In this document: positions 1 through 8,516 of the stretch, piece by piece | Layout: each line of letters begins with the position of its first letter | How positions within the stretch are numbered: the stretch's first letter is position 1 | Assembly (NCBI RefSeq): GCF_900100875.1 | Contig: NZ_FNKQ01000003.1 | Coordinates: 1-64,000 of the forward strand | Reading direction: 5' to 3' | DNA length: 64,000 bases | Source of the DNA: Halopelagius longus | Lineage (GTDB): Archaea > Halobacteriota > Halobacteria > Halobacteriales > Haloferacaceae | Translations under genes and position numbers: made by a program | The notes under the pieces: generated by a model | Seen by the model: only the letters and a program-made list of their open reading frames with translations | The model's database searches: none | Told to the model about the DNA's origin: nothing

Positions 1-357
1 TTGGCCGTCCTCGGCGGGCAGAAGCTGACGGCCGACCGGACGTACGGAGTGCTCGCGAACGTCGTCGTCGTCGGCATCATCGCGATGGTGCCGTTCCTCA
101 ACAAGGGGAGCGCCCGACGCCCCGTCGAGCAACCGTTCTGGTCCGCCGTCGGCGTCGGCGGCGTCGTCTTCGCGTTCACCATCTCGATTCTGGCCATCAA
201 GAACCTGATGCCGATGAACGTTGACCTGCTGTTCGACCTCACGTTCATCCTCCCCATCGTCGCGTTCTTCGTCACCTACGCGGTGCTGAAGACGATGCGC
301 GAGGGGTACATGTACGGCCTCAACAAGCGCTACTACCGCCTCCGCCCGCCGCGGTAA
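1..357 (+). CDS. cytochrome b (bc complex) C-terminal part, partial
   Basis: The reading frame is open from the left edge, so the real start lies outside the window and the first TTG is not taken as a start. The 118 visible residues hold three hydrophobic helices (about 20-35, 48-66 and 76-94) and a basic tail rich in Tyr and Arg. This fits the C-terminal, subunit IV-like part of a haloarchaeal cytochrome b of the quinol-oxidising bc complex. The two small membrane genes that follow are typical companions of this cluster in haloarchaea, which supports the call. No haem-ligand histidine lies in the visible part, so the assignment leans on context and overall character. Confidence 0.6.
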   Translation: MAVLGGQKLTADRTYGVLANVVVVGIIAMVPFLNKGSARRPVEQPFWSAVGVGGVVFAFTISILAIKNLMPMNVDLLFDLTFILPIVAFFVTYAVLKTMREGYMYGLNKRYYRLRPPR

Positions 358-572
358 TCGACGGGCCGTTCTTTTCTCGGGTCGCGCCGGAATCGGGCCG
401 GACGCTTTTTCGAGAGACGACGCATCGAGTAGTCGTCGCACTCCCCTGCGAGTTCCGCGCCGGGGCAGACGCCCCGCACCGTCCGTATTCGAGCGTTTGA
501 CGCGCTCCGCGGACCGCGTCGGCGCGGCGGCACACGGAAAGGTCCTTCTGCCCCCTGTGCGTACTCTCGTCG

Positions 573-956
573 ATGACAGACGGAGACGGCCCCGGCGACT
601 CCGCGGCCGGTTCGACGACGCGAGACGGGCGGCGGGACGTCGTCGTCCCGATGCGACTGTACAAGACGGTGACGGTGTTCTCGACGCTCATCGCCGTCGT
701 CTGCGTCGTGTTCGGCTTCATGCTTCTGGACGCCGCGACGCTGAACGTCAGCTTCCTCGGCGGCATCGTTCGCGCCGGCCTCTCGGCGCTCGGACTCTCC
801 GTCGGCGACGGCGTCCTGAGCACGGTGTTGGCCGTCGTCGCCCTCGGGGTCATCGGGTTCGGGGCGGGCGTCTACACCCTCGGGACGAGATTCCGCGCTC
901 GCGGAATGGGAAAGTCTCAAGAGGACTCCAACGAAGATTCAGACAACAATGGCTGA
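573..956 (+). CDS. small two-helix membrane protein of the cytochrome bc cluster (DUF7315-like)
   Basis: The protein has 127 residues: a charged, disordered N-terminus of about 25 residues, two transmembrane helices (about 33-53 and 79-102) and a polar tail ending in an Asn/Asp/Ser-rich stretch. I recognise it as the type of uncharacterised protein found after cytochrome b in haloarchaea (DUF7315). A role as an accessory subunit or assembly factor of the bc complex is inferred from position only. Its last 8 bases overlap the next gene, so the two are probably translationally coupled. Confidence 0.7.
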   Translation: MTDGDGPGDSAAGSTTRDGRRDVVVPMRLYKTVTVFSTLIAVVCVVFGFMLLDAATLNVSFLGGIVRAGLSALGLSVGDGVLSTVLAVVALGVIGFGAGVYTLGTRFRARGMGKSQEDSNEDSDNNG

Positions 957-1224
957 CGAGTTCATCAAGGGGCTCGGTATCTTCACCGGGGCGGGCCTTG
1001 CGTGGATGGTCCTCGCGGGTTGGTACCGCACGAGCAGTTTCGAGAGCACCAAACAGCTCATCGAGCCCGTCCAAGCCGAGTCGCTGACCCTCTTCGACAC
1101 CATCGGCGTCACCCTCTTGGACGCGTTCCTCTGGTTCGCCATCCTCGGTCCGCTCACGTTCTGGGTGCTCATCCCGGCGGGTCGAGAGGCCAAGCGGGCG
1201 ATAGACGACCGGCGCGCGCAGTAA
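949..1224 (+). CDS. small membrane protein of the cytochrome bc cluster (DUF7314-like)
   Basis: The protein has 91 residues with two hydrophobic helices (about 7-23 and 52-74) separated by a short amphipathic stretch, and a basic C-terminus ending in Asp-Arg-Arg. It starts inside the end of the preceding gene with an 8-base overlap. The arrangement of cytochrome b followed by two small two-helix proteins is a recurring haloarchaeal gene order (DUF7315, DUF7314). Function is unknown; a small subunit of the bc complex is the simplest reading. Confidence 0.7.
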   Translation: MADEFIKGLGIFTGAGLAWMVLAGWYRTSSFESTKQLIEPVQAESLTLFDTIGVTLLDAFLWFAILGPLTFWVLIPAGREAKRAIDDRRAQ

Positions 1225-1369
1225 CCGACGCCGACCACCCCTTCTCCGATTCGTCACGTCGCGGCCCGACGGCGAGTCGCCGCCGTCGGCCGCGCTCGTC
1301 GCCCCGTCGTCGGCCGTCGCCCTGACGCGATTGGAAAAACTCTAATGACTCGTCTACCGAGAATGGAGT

Positions 1370-1816
1370 ATGCAACCGCTACAGTTCGCTGTCCCGCTCG
1401 ACGCCCTCGAGGTGTTAGAGCCGTTCATCACCTACATCATCTTGGGTCTCGTCCTCGTCAACATGGTGACGCGGATTCTCGCGCACCGGAAGCACGTGAA
1501 CCAAGCGGAAGACGGCGATGACGACGAAGAACTCTCGCGGTTCCTCCCACACAGCGTGACGACGGTGTTACTCGTCCTCGCGTCGTTCATCATGCTGCTC
1601 CTCGAACCGCACGGAGGGATGGTGATGTCCGTGCTGGCGCTCGGACTGCTGCTCACGGACTTCTTCGAGTACGAATCGCGCCGCGTCGAAGCCCGCACCG
1701 ACAAGAAAATCGAGAAGCCCAAGGCCGCGGTCGGTGCCTCGGTGCTCCTGCTCATGTACGCCGCGTTCCAAGCCCTCTTCTTCCTCGTGGCGGACTACTG
1801 GAACGCCGTCGTCTGA
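1370..1816 (+). CDS. membrane protein (DUF7313-like)
   Basis: The protein has 148 residues and about four hydrophobic helices (about 19-37, 63-80, 82-98 and 122-143), with an acidic loop between helices 1 and 2 and a Lys/Glu-rich loop before the last helix. The ATG at 1370 is chosen because the ATG seven bases earlier is in another frame. It lies 145 bases after the cytochrome bc-associated genes on the same strand and may have its own promoter. It resembles uncharacterised haloarchaeal membrane proteins that sit near the bc cluster. No catalytic motif is visible. Confidence 0.65.
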   Translation: MQPLQFAVPLDALEVLEPFITYIILGLVLVNMVTRILAHRKHVNQAEDGDDDEELSRFLPHSVTTVLLVLASFIMLLLEPHGGMVMSVLALGLLLTDFFEYESRRVEARTDKKIEKPKAAVGASVLLLMYAAFQALFFLVADYWNAVV

Positions 1817-1927
1817 ACGCGCGTTCGTCCGTTGAGCGGGAGACGCCCGGTCCGACCGACGCGGACCGGCGACTCGCCGTAGCGGTCTACGTTCGGAGCC
1901 TCTTCTGTAGTTCGCGTTCGGACAGGA

Positions 1928-2731
1928 TCAAGACCGCGTCCGACCGGCCGATCCCGGGACGCGGAGGAGCGGAATCTCCCCGTCGGCGTCGATCTCGACC
2001 GGTACGTCCGGGGGAACGTCCCGGGCCACCTCGTCGTCGAGGATGAGCGAGACGGCGGCGTCGTCGCGCCGCACCGAGAGCGTGACGGGCGATTGGAGCA
2101 CCCACGAGTCCGTCGTCGTCGCGTAGGGAGCGATGGGGACGACGGCGAGGCCGGCGTCGGCGTCGAGGACGGACCCTCCGGCGGCACGAGCGTACCCCGC
2201 ACTTCCGAGCGGAGTCGCCGCGACGACGCCGTCGGCCCGGAACGAGTCCACCTCCGCTCTCCCCCCGGCGTCCGTCGGGCCGTCCGACGGACGTCGCTCC
2301 GCGACCGAGTACTCGGAGATTCGAGCGGGTTCGCTCGTCATCAGCGTCACGTCCGTCAGCGCGCGTCCGGCCGTCTCCCCGTCGACGCGGACGCTCACCG
2401 TCGGGTGACGGACCGTCCACGCCTCGCCGGAGCGGACGGCTTCGACGGCCGTTCCGACCGCCGACCGGTCGAGCGAGTAGCGGCCGTACCCGGCGTCGAC
2501 GGGGAGAACGGGCGGGGTTTCGCCGTCGAGGGCGGAGAGAAGCGCCGCTTCGCCGACTGCGAGGACGGCGTCCGCGTCGTCGGCGTCGCCGTCGAGCGAG
2601 ACGGCGTCGAACGGAACGTCGGCGGCGACTTCGGCGGCGACGACGCCGCCCGCGTCTTCGACGGCGGCGGCCACCGCGGACGCCTCCGAATCGCCGCGGA
2701 CGACGAACGCCGGTGCGTCCTCGCCGCTCAC
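1928..2731 (-). CDS. NAD kinase-like protein with degenerate nucleotide-binding motif
   Basis: The 267-residue protein has the outline of the NAD(+)/ATP kinase fold. The NAD-binding element survives as T-P-L-G-S-A-G-Y (173-180; family T-P-T-G-S-T-A-Y) preceded by F-R-A-D-G, with R-A-L-T-D-V around 123-128 where the family has L-N-D/E. The G-G-D-G-(T/S) motif expected near residue 59 is missing; the aligned segment reads A-V-G-E-A-A. Haloarchaea usually have two nadK paralogues, one near the cytochrome bc genes, which fits this position. Start is a GTG. Kinase activity is doubtful; a regulatory or NAD-binding role is possible. Confidence 0.6.
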   Translation of the reverse strand: MSGEDAPAFVVRGDSEASAVAAAVEDAGGVVAAEVAADVPFDAVSLDGDADDADAVLAVGEAALLSALDGETPPVLPVDAGYGRYSLDRSAVGTAVEAVRSGEAWTVRHPTVSVRVDGETAGRALTDVTLMTSEPARISEYSVAERRPSDGPTDAGGRAEVDSFRADGVVAATPLGSAGYARAAGGSVLDADAGLAVVPIAPYATTTDSWVLQSPVTLSVRRDDAAVSLILDDEVARDVPPDVPVEIDADGEIPLLRVPGSAGRTRS

Positions 2732-2867
2732 GTTCGTCCCCCCGCCGACGCCGCGGTCCCCCGCTCGCAGATGCGAGACATCGTCACCGGGTACGCCGCG
2801 ACGCGGTAAAAGAGTCGGCGGTTCGACGGAGTGTTCCCGGACCGAGTCGTCCGCGGCGCACCGTCTC

Positions 2868-4175
2868 TCAGTACGGCCAGTCGCCGGTAATCTTCATGCC
2901 CTCGGCGTGGTCCTCGGCTTCGAGGGCGGCGGCGATGTCCTCCGGGTCCTTCCGCGGCACCTCGGCGTCCTCTGCGGCGAGGTCGACCGTCAGTTCGGTC
3001 AGGAGGATGGCCTGTTCGCGGAGCGTCCGCGGTTCGAGTTTGTCGAGGGTGTCGGCGAACGTGTGGCCCCACCCGCGCCCGCGGCCCTCCGATTCGCTCG
3101 CGACCATGTAGCCCGGCACGCCGTGTTGGACGAACGGCCAGTGGTCGCTGTGCGGCATCTGTTGGGGGACGGTTGACATCGGGTGGTCGAAGCGGTCCGA
3201 CACCGCCTCGACGGCGTTTTCGAGGACGTCGAAGCCGTGCGTGTAAAACGAGAGCGTCCGCCCCTCGACGACGCCGTCGTTGTTCACGACGGCCTTGATT
3301 CGCTCTCGGTCCTCGCCCATCCGCTCGGACTCGTGGGCCGACCCGACGAGGCCCACCTCCTCCGCGCCGAAGCAGACGAACCGGACGCGCGTGTCGAGTT
3401 CGTCCTCGCGGGCGGCGAGTGCGCGCGCCACCTCGACGACCACGGCGGTGCCCGCGCCGTTGTCCAACGCGCCCTCCGCGATGTCGTGGGCGTCGAGGTG
3501 GCTCGTGACGAGAACCTCCTCCTCGGTGTCGGGTCCGAGTTCGGCGTGGACGTTGCCGCTCTCGGCGGGGTACGCCTCGCAGTCGACGGAGACGGTCACC
3601 GCCTCGCCCTCGAACCGGCGGGCGAGTCGCGCGCCCACCTCCTTGCTGACGCCGACGGCGGGGACGTCGCCGATGGGCGACTCCTCGGTGCCGACGCTCC
3701 CCGTCGAGGGGAGACAGCCCTCCACGTGGTTGCGGAAGACGAACGCCGCCGCGCCCGCCTCGACGGCGTGGTAGTACTTCTCGCGGCGGTGGATGAACCG
3801 CTCGTAGTGGTCCGGAACCGTCGAAGAGACCATCGCCACCTTCCCCGAGAGGTCCTGCTCGAAGTCCTCTGGGAGGCCGTAGCCCAAATCGACCAGTTCC
3901 CCGGACGCCTCCTCGGACGGACTCCGCGGGAGGGCGATGCAGTCCTGTTCGGTGTCGCCCGCGCGGACGGCGCTGTCGCCGCGAGACCACCCCTGAATCT
4001 CGAACGTGTCGATGCGCGCGTCGCGCGCGCCGACGGCCGAGAGGGCGTCCCGCGTCAGTTCCATCGCCTCGCGCTCTCCGGGGTGACCGGCCATCCGGTC
4101 GCCGATATCCACCAGCGACTGGAGGTGGTCCCACCCGACGTCGCTCGTGAACGTCTCCGCAATCCACTCTGCCAT
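2868..4175 (-). CDS. M28 family zinc metallopeptidase
   Basis: The 435-residue protein belongs to the M28 aminopeptidase family (two-zinc exopeptidases). Visible ligands and catalytic residues are T-S-H-L-D-A-H-D, then G-A-L-D-N-G-A-G, G-A-E-E-V-G-L-V-G-S with the Glu pair, an N-N-D-G aspartate and the late His in W-G-H-T-F-A-D. A PA-like segment precedes the catalytic part. The frame stays open far upstream, but the start at 4175 (M-A-E-W) fits family length and leaves room for the divergent thiolase gene. There is no signal peptide, so it is probably cytosolic and used in peptide catabolism. Confidence 0.88.
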   Translation of the reverse strand: MAEWIAETFTSDVGWDHLQSLVDIGDRMAGHPGEREAMELTRDALSAVGARDARIDTFEIQGWSRGDSAVRAGDTEQDCIALPRSPSEEASGELVDLGYGLPEDFEQDLSGKVAMVSSTVPDHYERFIHRREKYYHAVEAGAAAFVFRNHVEGCLPSTGSVGTEESPIGDVPAVGVSKEVGARLARRFEGEAVTVSVDCEAYPAESGNVHAELGPDTEEEVLVTSHLDAHDIAEGALDNGAGTAVVVEVARALAAREDELDTRVRFVCFGAEEVGLVGSAHESERMGEDRERIKAVVNNDGVVEGRTLSFYTHGFDVLENAVEAVSDRFDHPMSTVPQQMPHSDHWPFVQHGVPGYMVASESEGRGRGWGHTFADTLDKLEPRTLREQAILLTELTVDLAAEDAEVPRKDPEDIAAALEAEDHAEGMKITGDWPY

Positions 4176-4307
4176 GCCACCCCGTCCTCCCGACGCACGA
4201 ATACCCGTTACGGTGTCCCACTCGGCGCGCCGGTTTCTCCCCTCGCCGTCGGGTCGGGGTGCCCGCGACCGGCAGGTTCTTACCTCATTTATCACGTACG
4301 TTCCGCC

Positions 4308-5474
4308 ATGACAGATGTTCGAATCGCGGGCGTCGGCCTCACGCCGTTCGGTCGGCAGTCCGACCGGACCGGCCGCGACCTGTTCGCCGAGGCCGCACTG
4401 GCGGCCCGCGAGGAGGCCGGCGCGCCCCGGGACGACTTCGAGGCAGTCCACTACGGGAACTTCATGGGCGCACTCGCGGAGCGACAGGGACACCAAGGCC
4501 CTCTCGTCGCGGAAGCCGCCGGGTTGGACGCGCCGGCGACGCGCCACGAGTCCGCCTGCGCCTCGTCGGGCGTGGCCGTCCGCGAGGCGGTGCGGGGAAT
4601 CCGCTCGGGCGACCACGACGTGGTCCTCGCCGGCGGGATGGAGCGCATGACGAACCTCGATACGGCCGCGGTCACAGAGTCGCTGGCCATCGCCGCCGAC
4701 GAACTGTTCGAGGTGCGCGCGGGGATGACGTTCCCGGGCGCGTACGCCCTGATGGCCCGCGCGTACTTCGAGGAGTTCGGCGGGACGCGCGAGGACTTGG
4801 CGCACGTCGCCGCGAAGAACCACGCGAACGCCGTCGAGAACGAGTACGCGCAGTACCGCCGCGAGGTGAGCGTAGCGGAGGCACTCGACAGTCCGCCCGT
4901 CGCCGACCCACTCCACCTGATGGACTCCTGTCCCATCACCGACGGCGCGAGCGCGGTGGTCCTCGTCAGCGACGAGTACGCGGAGGAGAAGGGGATAGAC
5001 GCCCCCGTCGCCGTCTCGGGAACCGGGCAGGGCGGCGACAAGTTCGCCTTGCAGGACCGCAAGTGGCTGAACCGGACGCCCGCCGCGGCGGACGCCGCTG
5101 ACGAGGCGTACGACGACGCCGAAATCGGGGCGTCTGACGTGGACGTGGCGGAGGTACACGACTGCTTCACCATCGCCGAAGTGCTCGCCCTCGAAGGACT
5201 CGGCCTGTACGGCCACGGCGAGGCCATCGGCGCGGCGCGACGCGGCGAGACGACCCGCGACGGTCGCCTCCCGGTGAACCTCTCGGGCGGCCTGAAGGCG
5301 AAGGGGCACCCCGTCGGCGCGACGGGGTGCGCGCAGGTGGCCGAGATGACGCGCGTCCTCCGCGGTGACCACCCGAACAGCGACGCGGTGCCCGACGCGT
5401 GCGTCGGCGTCACCCACAACGCGGGCGGGACGGTCGCCAGCGCCGTCGTCCACGTGTTGGAGGTGCGCGGATGA
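4308..5474 (+). CDS. thiolase (acetyl-CoA C-acyltransferase family)
   Basis: The 388-residue thiolase has the nucleophile Cys84 in E-S-A-C-A-S-S-G, a His in V-H-D-C-F-T and the C-terminal G-H-P-V-G-A-T-G loop. It is of the archaeal type that works with a separate DUF35 protein, and the next gene is exactly that, overlapping by ATGA. Expected chemistry is reversible condensation or cleavage of acyl-CoA and acetyl-CoA, for example acetoacetyl-CoA formation; the exact substrate is not visible. Haloarchaea have several paralogues, and no HMG-CoA synthase is adjacent, so a dedicated mevalonate role is not supported. Confidence 0.87.
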   Translation: MTDVRIAGVGLTPFGRQSDRTGRDLFAEAALAAREEAGAPRDDFEAVHYGNFMGALAERQGHQGPLVAEAAGLDAPATRHESACASSGVAVREAVRGIRSGDHDVVLAGGMERMTNLDTAAVTESLAIAADELFEVRAGMTFPGAYALMARAYFEEFGGTREDLAHVAAKNHANAVENEYAQYRREVSVAEALDSPPVADPLHLMDSCPITDGASAVVLVSDEYAEEKGIDAPVAVSGTGQGGDKFALQDRKWLNRTPAAADAADEAYDDAEIGASDVDVAEVHDCFTIAEVLALEGLGLYGHGEAIGAARRGETTRDGRLPVNLSGGLKAKGHPVGATGCAQVAEMTRVLRGDHPNSDAVPDACVGVTHNAGGTVASAVVHVLEVRG

Positions 5475-5857
5475 CGGACTCGAAGTTCGACGAGTGGGTT
5501 GCGGCCCTCGCGGAGGGGGAGGGGTTCTACCTCGCCTGTCCCGAAGGGCACGGTTCCTTGCCGCCCCGCCGGACGTGTCCGCACTGCGGCGCGACGGCGT
5601 TGACGGCGGAACCACTCCCCGAGGAGGGGAGCGTCGAGACGTACACCGAGGTGCACGTCGCCGGCCCGGAGTTCGACGGACTGACGCCGTACGTCACGGC
5701 TATCGCGTCGTTCGGACCGGTCAGACTGACCGGCGCGTTCGGCGGTCTGTCGGACGCGGGCGACCGACCGGACCCGTCGGTGGGGCAGAGCGTGCGCGTC
5801 GGGACGGAGGAGAACCCGAACACGGGCGAGTCCGTGGTCGTCCTCCGACCGGTGTGA
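5471..5857 (+). CDS. DUF35 Zn-ribbon/OB-fold partner of thiolase
   Basis: The 128-residue protein has an N-terminal rubredoxin-like zinc site (Cys23, His27, Cys36, Cys39) and a C-terminal OB-fold, the DUF35 architecture. In archaea such proteins bridge thiolase and HMG-CoA synthase or support thiolases of acyl-CoA metabolism by holding the CoA arm. The ATG overlaps the TGA of the thiolase, so coupling is likely. Only ten bases separate it from the convergent hydrolase gene. His in place of one of the four usual Cys is a small deviation. Confidence 0.85.
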   Translation: MTDSKFDEWVAALAEGEGFYLACPEGHGSLPPRRTCPHCGATALTAEPLPEEGSVETYTEVHVAGPEFDGLTPYVTAIASFGPVRLTGAFGGLSDAGDRPDPSVGQSVRVGTEENPNTGESVVVLRPV

Positions 5858-5866
5858 GAAGTCGGC

Positions 5867-6796
5867 TCAGGCAGGGACCGTCAGATCCTCGCGGACGGTG
5901 CGGACGAACTGCTCGGGGAACTCCACGTGCGGGAGGAGTTTCGTGTCGTCGAAGACGACGAGCTTCGCGTCCGCCTCGCTGGCGAGGACGCGCCCCTCGC
6001 GGAGCGGGGTGATATCCGCCTCTCGGCCCCACACGAGCGTCGTCGGCGCGTCGAGTTCGGAGAGCGCCTCGCTCAGATCGACCTCGGAGTTGAGATAGCC
6101 GCTGACGAACGACGCCGGGGCGAACCGCGCGTTCGGTTGGTGGGCGGTCCGCCACTCGTACTCCATCCACTCCTCGCCGGCCTTCGAGAGGTCGTAGTAG
6201 CCGTGGTCGGCGTTGAAGTAGCGAATCGCGGGCTTCGACCCCAGCAGGTTGAAGAGTGCCTCGCCGACCACCGGGACGCGGAGCAGTTCGCGGACCGTCT
6301 CGGTCGGTTCCGGGCCGCCGCGCGTCGTCGGGCAGACGAGGGTCAACTGCGAGACGTTCGCCTCGTCGGCCACCGCGGCGACGTACGCCGACGTGAGCGA
6401 GGAGGCGACCACCGCCGGGTCGTCGAACTCCGAGAGGAAGTCGCCGGCGAAGTCCTCGTAGAGGGCCGCCGAGTACCGAAGCGGCGGCCGGTCGGACATC
6501 CCGAACCCCGGCAGGTCCGGCGCGACGACGTGGTAATCCTCCGCCAGCGTGTCGAATATCTCGCGGAACTCGCCCGAGGACCCCGCGGCGTTGACGCCGT
6601 GCAGGAGAACGAGGTCCTGCGCCTCCTCGTCGCCCGCCTCGGTGTAGTGGACGTCGATGCCGCGCCACCGGAACGTGCGCTGGTCGCCGGAGAGCGCGGG
6701 GTCCAACGGCGGCGTCCGACGCGAGAGGACGCGGTTCGCGGCGGCGGCGATGCCCACACCGGCGACGACTGCGCCGACTGCGTTTCGGAGTCTCAT
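5867..6796 (-). CDS. alpha/beta hydrolase
   Basis: The 309-residue protein has a hydrophobic N-terminus (residues 5-20), perhaps a membrane anchor or signal, followed by an alpha/beta hydrolase fold. The oxyanion region is L-L-H-G-V-N (64-69), the nucleophile elbow is A-S-S-L-T with Ser133, the acid is in W-G-R-E-A-D and the His in [10 protein letters not shown]. The elbow departs from G-x-S-x-G. The substrate cannot be told; esterase, epoxide or haloalkane-type activity are all compatible. It is monocistronic and converges on the thiolase pair. Confidence 0.8.
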   Translation of the reverse strand: MRLRNAVGAVVAGVGIAAAANRVLSRRTPPLDPALSGDQRTFRWRGIDVHYTEAGDEEAQDLVLLHGVNAAGSSGEFREIFDTLAEDYHVVAPDLPGFGMSDRPPLRYSAALYEDFAGDFLSEFDDPAVVASSLTSAYVAAVADEANVSQLTLVCPTTRGGPEPTETVRELLRVPVVGEALFNLLGSKPAIRYFNADHGYYDLSKAGEEWMEYEWRTAHQPNARFAPASFVSGYLNSEVDLSEALSELDAPTTLVWGREADITPLREGRVLASEADAKLVVFDDTKLLPHVEFPEQFVRTVREDLTVPA

Positions 6797-6924
6797 GCGA
6801 GGAGCGTACGGCTGCGACGCTCTTATATTGTCACGCCAAACCCTACCGAACCGTCGGAGTTAGGCGCCCATTAGGCGTCCGACGGCGGTTCGCGTCTCCG
6901 AGTGATGGTCGAGGGCCGGCCGGG

Positions 6925-8043
6925 TCAAGCGTCGTCGCGCCGCGCCTCGACGCAGTCCCGAATCGGCCGCAGAACGTCCTCGGCGACGGCGTAGGGGTCA
7001 GTCTCCCTGTCGGCGACGCGTTCCGCGAACGCCTCCGCGCCGCCGCGCCGCCGCAGTTCCTCCTCGACGAGGGCGTTCGCGTCGCTCCGAAGGAGTTGGC
7101 GTATCTCCTCGGCGTAGCGCGTTCGCTCCAGTTCCGCGCGCGCGCCGGTCCGGTCGAGAAACGCCGCGTGCGAGTCGAGCGTCTCCACCAGTTCGTCGAC
7201 GCCGTCGCCCGTCGTCGCCACCGTCTCGACGACGACGGGGTGCCACGTCTCCGTCTCGTCACTCGCTCCGTCCTCGTTTCCGTCTCCGTCGTCCAACGCC
7301 TCGTCGCCGCCGAAGGCGTCGCTTCCGTGGTGTCCGGAATCGAGTCTCGCGCCGGGGTTGTCGCGGAGGTGTATCATCTCTTCCAGTTCGGCGACGGTCC
7401 GGGGCGTCCCGTCCATGTCGGCTTTGTTGACGACGAAGACGTCGCCGATTTCGAGGATGCCCGCCTTGAGCATCTGCACGTCGTCGCCGCTTCCGGGTTG
7501 CACGAGGACGGTCACGGTGTCTGCGGTGCGGACGACGTCCACCTCGTTTTGGCCCGCGCCGACCGTCTCGACGATAATCTTGTCCTTGCCGAACGCGTCG
7601 AGGGCCTTCACGGCGTCGGAGGTGGCCGTCGAGAGGCCGCCGAGTTGTCCCCGCGCGCTCATCGACCGGAAGAACACGTCCATGTCGCCGACGTTCGACG
7701 CCATGCGGATTCGGTCGCCGAGGACCGCGCCGCCGGAGTACGGCGAGGAGGGGTCCACCGCGATGACGCCGACGGTCAGTCCGGCGTCGCGGTACGCCTT
7801 CGCCAGTTTGTCCACGAGCGTCGATTTCCCCGCGCCGGGACTCCCCGTGATGCCGATGACGTCCGCGCCGCCGGTGTGGGCGTGCAGACTCGACACGAGC
7901 CCCCTGTACCCCGGCGAGCGGTTCTCTATCTTGGTGATGGCTCTCGCGAGTGCGCGGTGCTTCCCGTCGAGGAGTTCGTCCACGAGGTCCGGGTCGGCGT
8001 CCGCCTCGGCGTCGCGCCCGTCTCCGCCGTCCGGTCCGGCCAT
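6925..8043 (-). CDS. meaB: MeaB/ArgK-type GTPase, chaperone of methylmalonyl-CoA mutase
   Basis: The 372-residue G3E-type GTPase has a P-loop G-S-P-G-A-G-K-S (67-74), V-D-P-S-S-P and D-R-I-R-M switch segments, E-T-V-G-A-G-Q-N and the specificity motif N-K-A-D. The family gates delivery and protects B12 in methylmalonyl-CoA mutase. It begins one base inside the end of the B12-binding subunit gene (TGATG), so the pair is co-transcribed. An Asp/Gly-rich insert at about 240-265 looks like a haloarchaeal loop. The mutase large subunit is not in this window. Confidence 0.92.
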   Translation of the reverse strand: MAGPDGGDGRDAEADADPDLVDELLDGKHRALARAITKIENRSPGYRGLVSSLHAHTGGADVIGITGSPGAGKSTLVDKLAKAYRDAGLTVGVIAVDPSSPYSGGAVLGDRIRMASNVGDMDVFFRSMSARGQLGGLSTATSDAVKALDAFGKDKIIVETVGAGQNEVDVVRTADTVTVLVQPGSGDDVQMLKAGILEIGDVFVVNKADMDGTPRTVAELEEMIHLRDNPGARLDSGHHGSDAFGGDEALDDGDGNEDGASDETETWHPVVVETVATTGDGVDELVETLDSHAAFLDRTGARAELERTRYAEEIRQLLRSDANALVEEELRRRGGAEAFAERVADRETDPYAVAEDVLRPIRDCVEARRDDA

Positions 8044-8474
8044 CAGTCGCGGCGGGGGGCGTTCTCGCGCACGAACTCGATGGTCTCCTTCATCGAGGTG
8101 CCCGGACCGAACACCGCCGCGACGCCCATCTCCTTCAGTTTCGGGCGGTCGTCGTCGGGGATGATGCCGCCGACGAGGACGAGCGTATCCTCGAACGCGC
8201 CGTACTCCTTGAGACCGTCTATCACCTTCGGGACGAGCGTGTTGTGCGCCCCCGAGAGGATGGAGAGGCCGAGGACGTCCACGTCCTCTTGGACGGCCGC
8301 TTGGACGATTTCGTCCGGCGAGCGGTGGAGGCCGGAGTAGACGACCTCGAAACCGGCGTCTCGGAAGGCGCGGGAGATGACGTGCGCCCCTCGGTCGTGC
8401 CCGTCGAGACCGACCTTTGCGATGAGACAGCGGATTGTGCGCTGTTGTTGGCCGCGTTCTGCGTCGGCGCTCAT
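8043..8474 (-). CDS. mcmA2: methylmalonyl-CoA mutase, B12-binding small subunit
   Basis: The 143-residue protein is a stand-alone cobalamin-binding Rossmann domain. It carries D-G-H-D-R-G at 24-29, where His26 is the lower axial ligand of cobalt, followed by the S-x-L and G-G motifs (L-G-L-S-I-L-S-G; V-G-G-I-I-P). Archaea often split the mutase into a catalytic subunit and this one. It isomerises methylmalonyl-CoA and succinyl-CoA in propionyl-CoA or odd-chain metabolism. It is the first gene of a two-gene operon with meaB. Confidence 0.92.
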   Translation of the reverse strand: MSADAERGQQQRTIRCLIAKVGLDGHDRGAHVISRAFRDAGFEVVYSGLHRSPDEIVQAAVQEDVDVLGLSILSGAHNTLVPKVIDGLKEYGAFEDTLVLVGGIIPDDDRPKLKEMGVAAVFGPGTSMKETIEFVRENAPRRD

Positions 8475-8516
8475 GGGAGACGTTTCGCCGCCGGTCCGTT
8501 TGACTCTAACGGACGT

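Noticed and set aside
3183-4307. Long open frame in front of the thiolase start
   Set aside because: It is antisense to the M28 peptidase gene; long open antisense frames are normal in very G+C-rich coding DNA.
4176-5615. Upstream extension of the M28 peptidase frame to 915 residues
   Set aside because: The extra part is antisense to the thiolase and DUF35 genes, is basic and Arg-rich, and M-A-E-W at 4175 fits family length.
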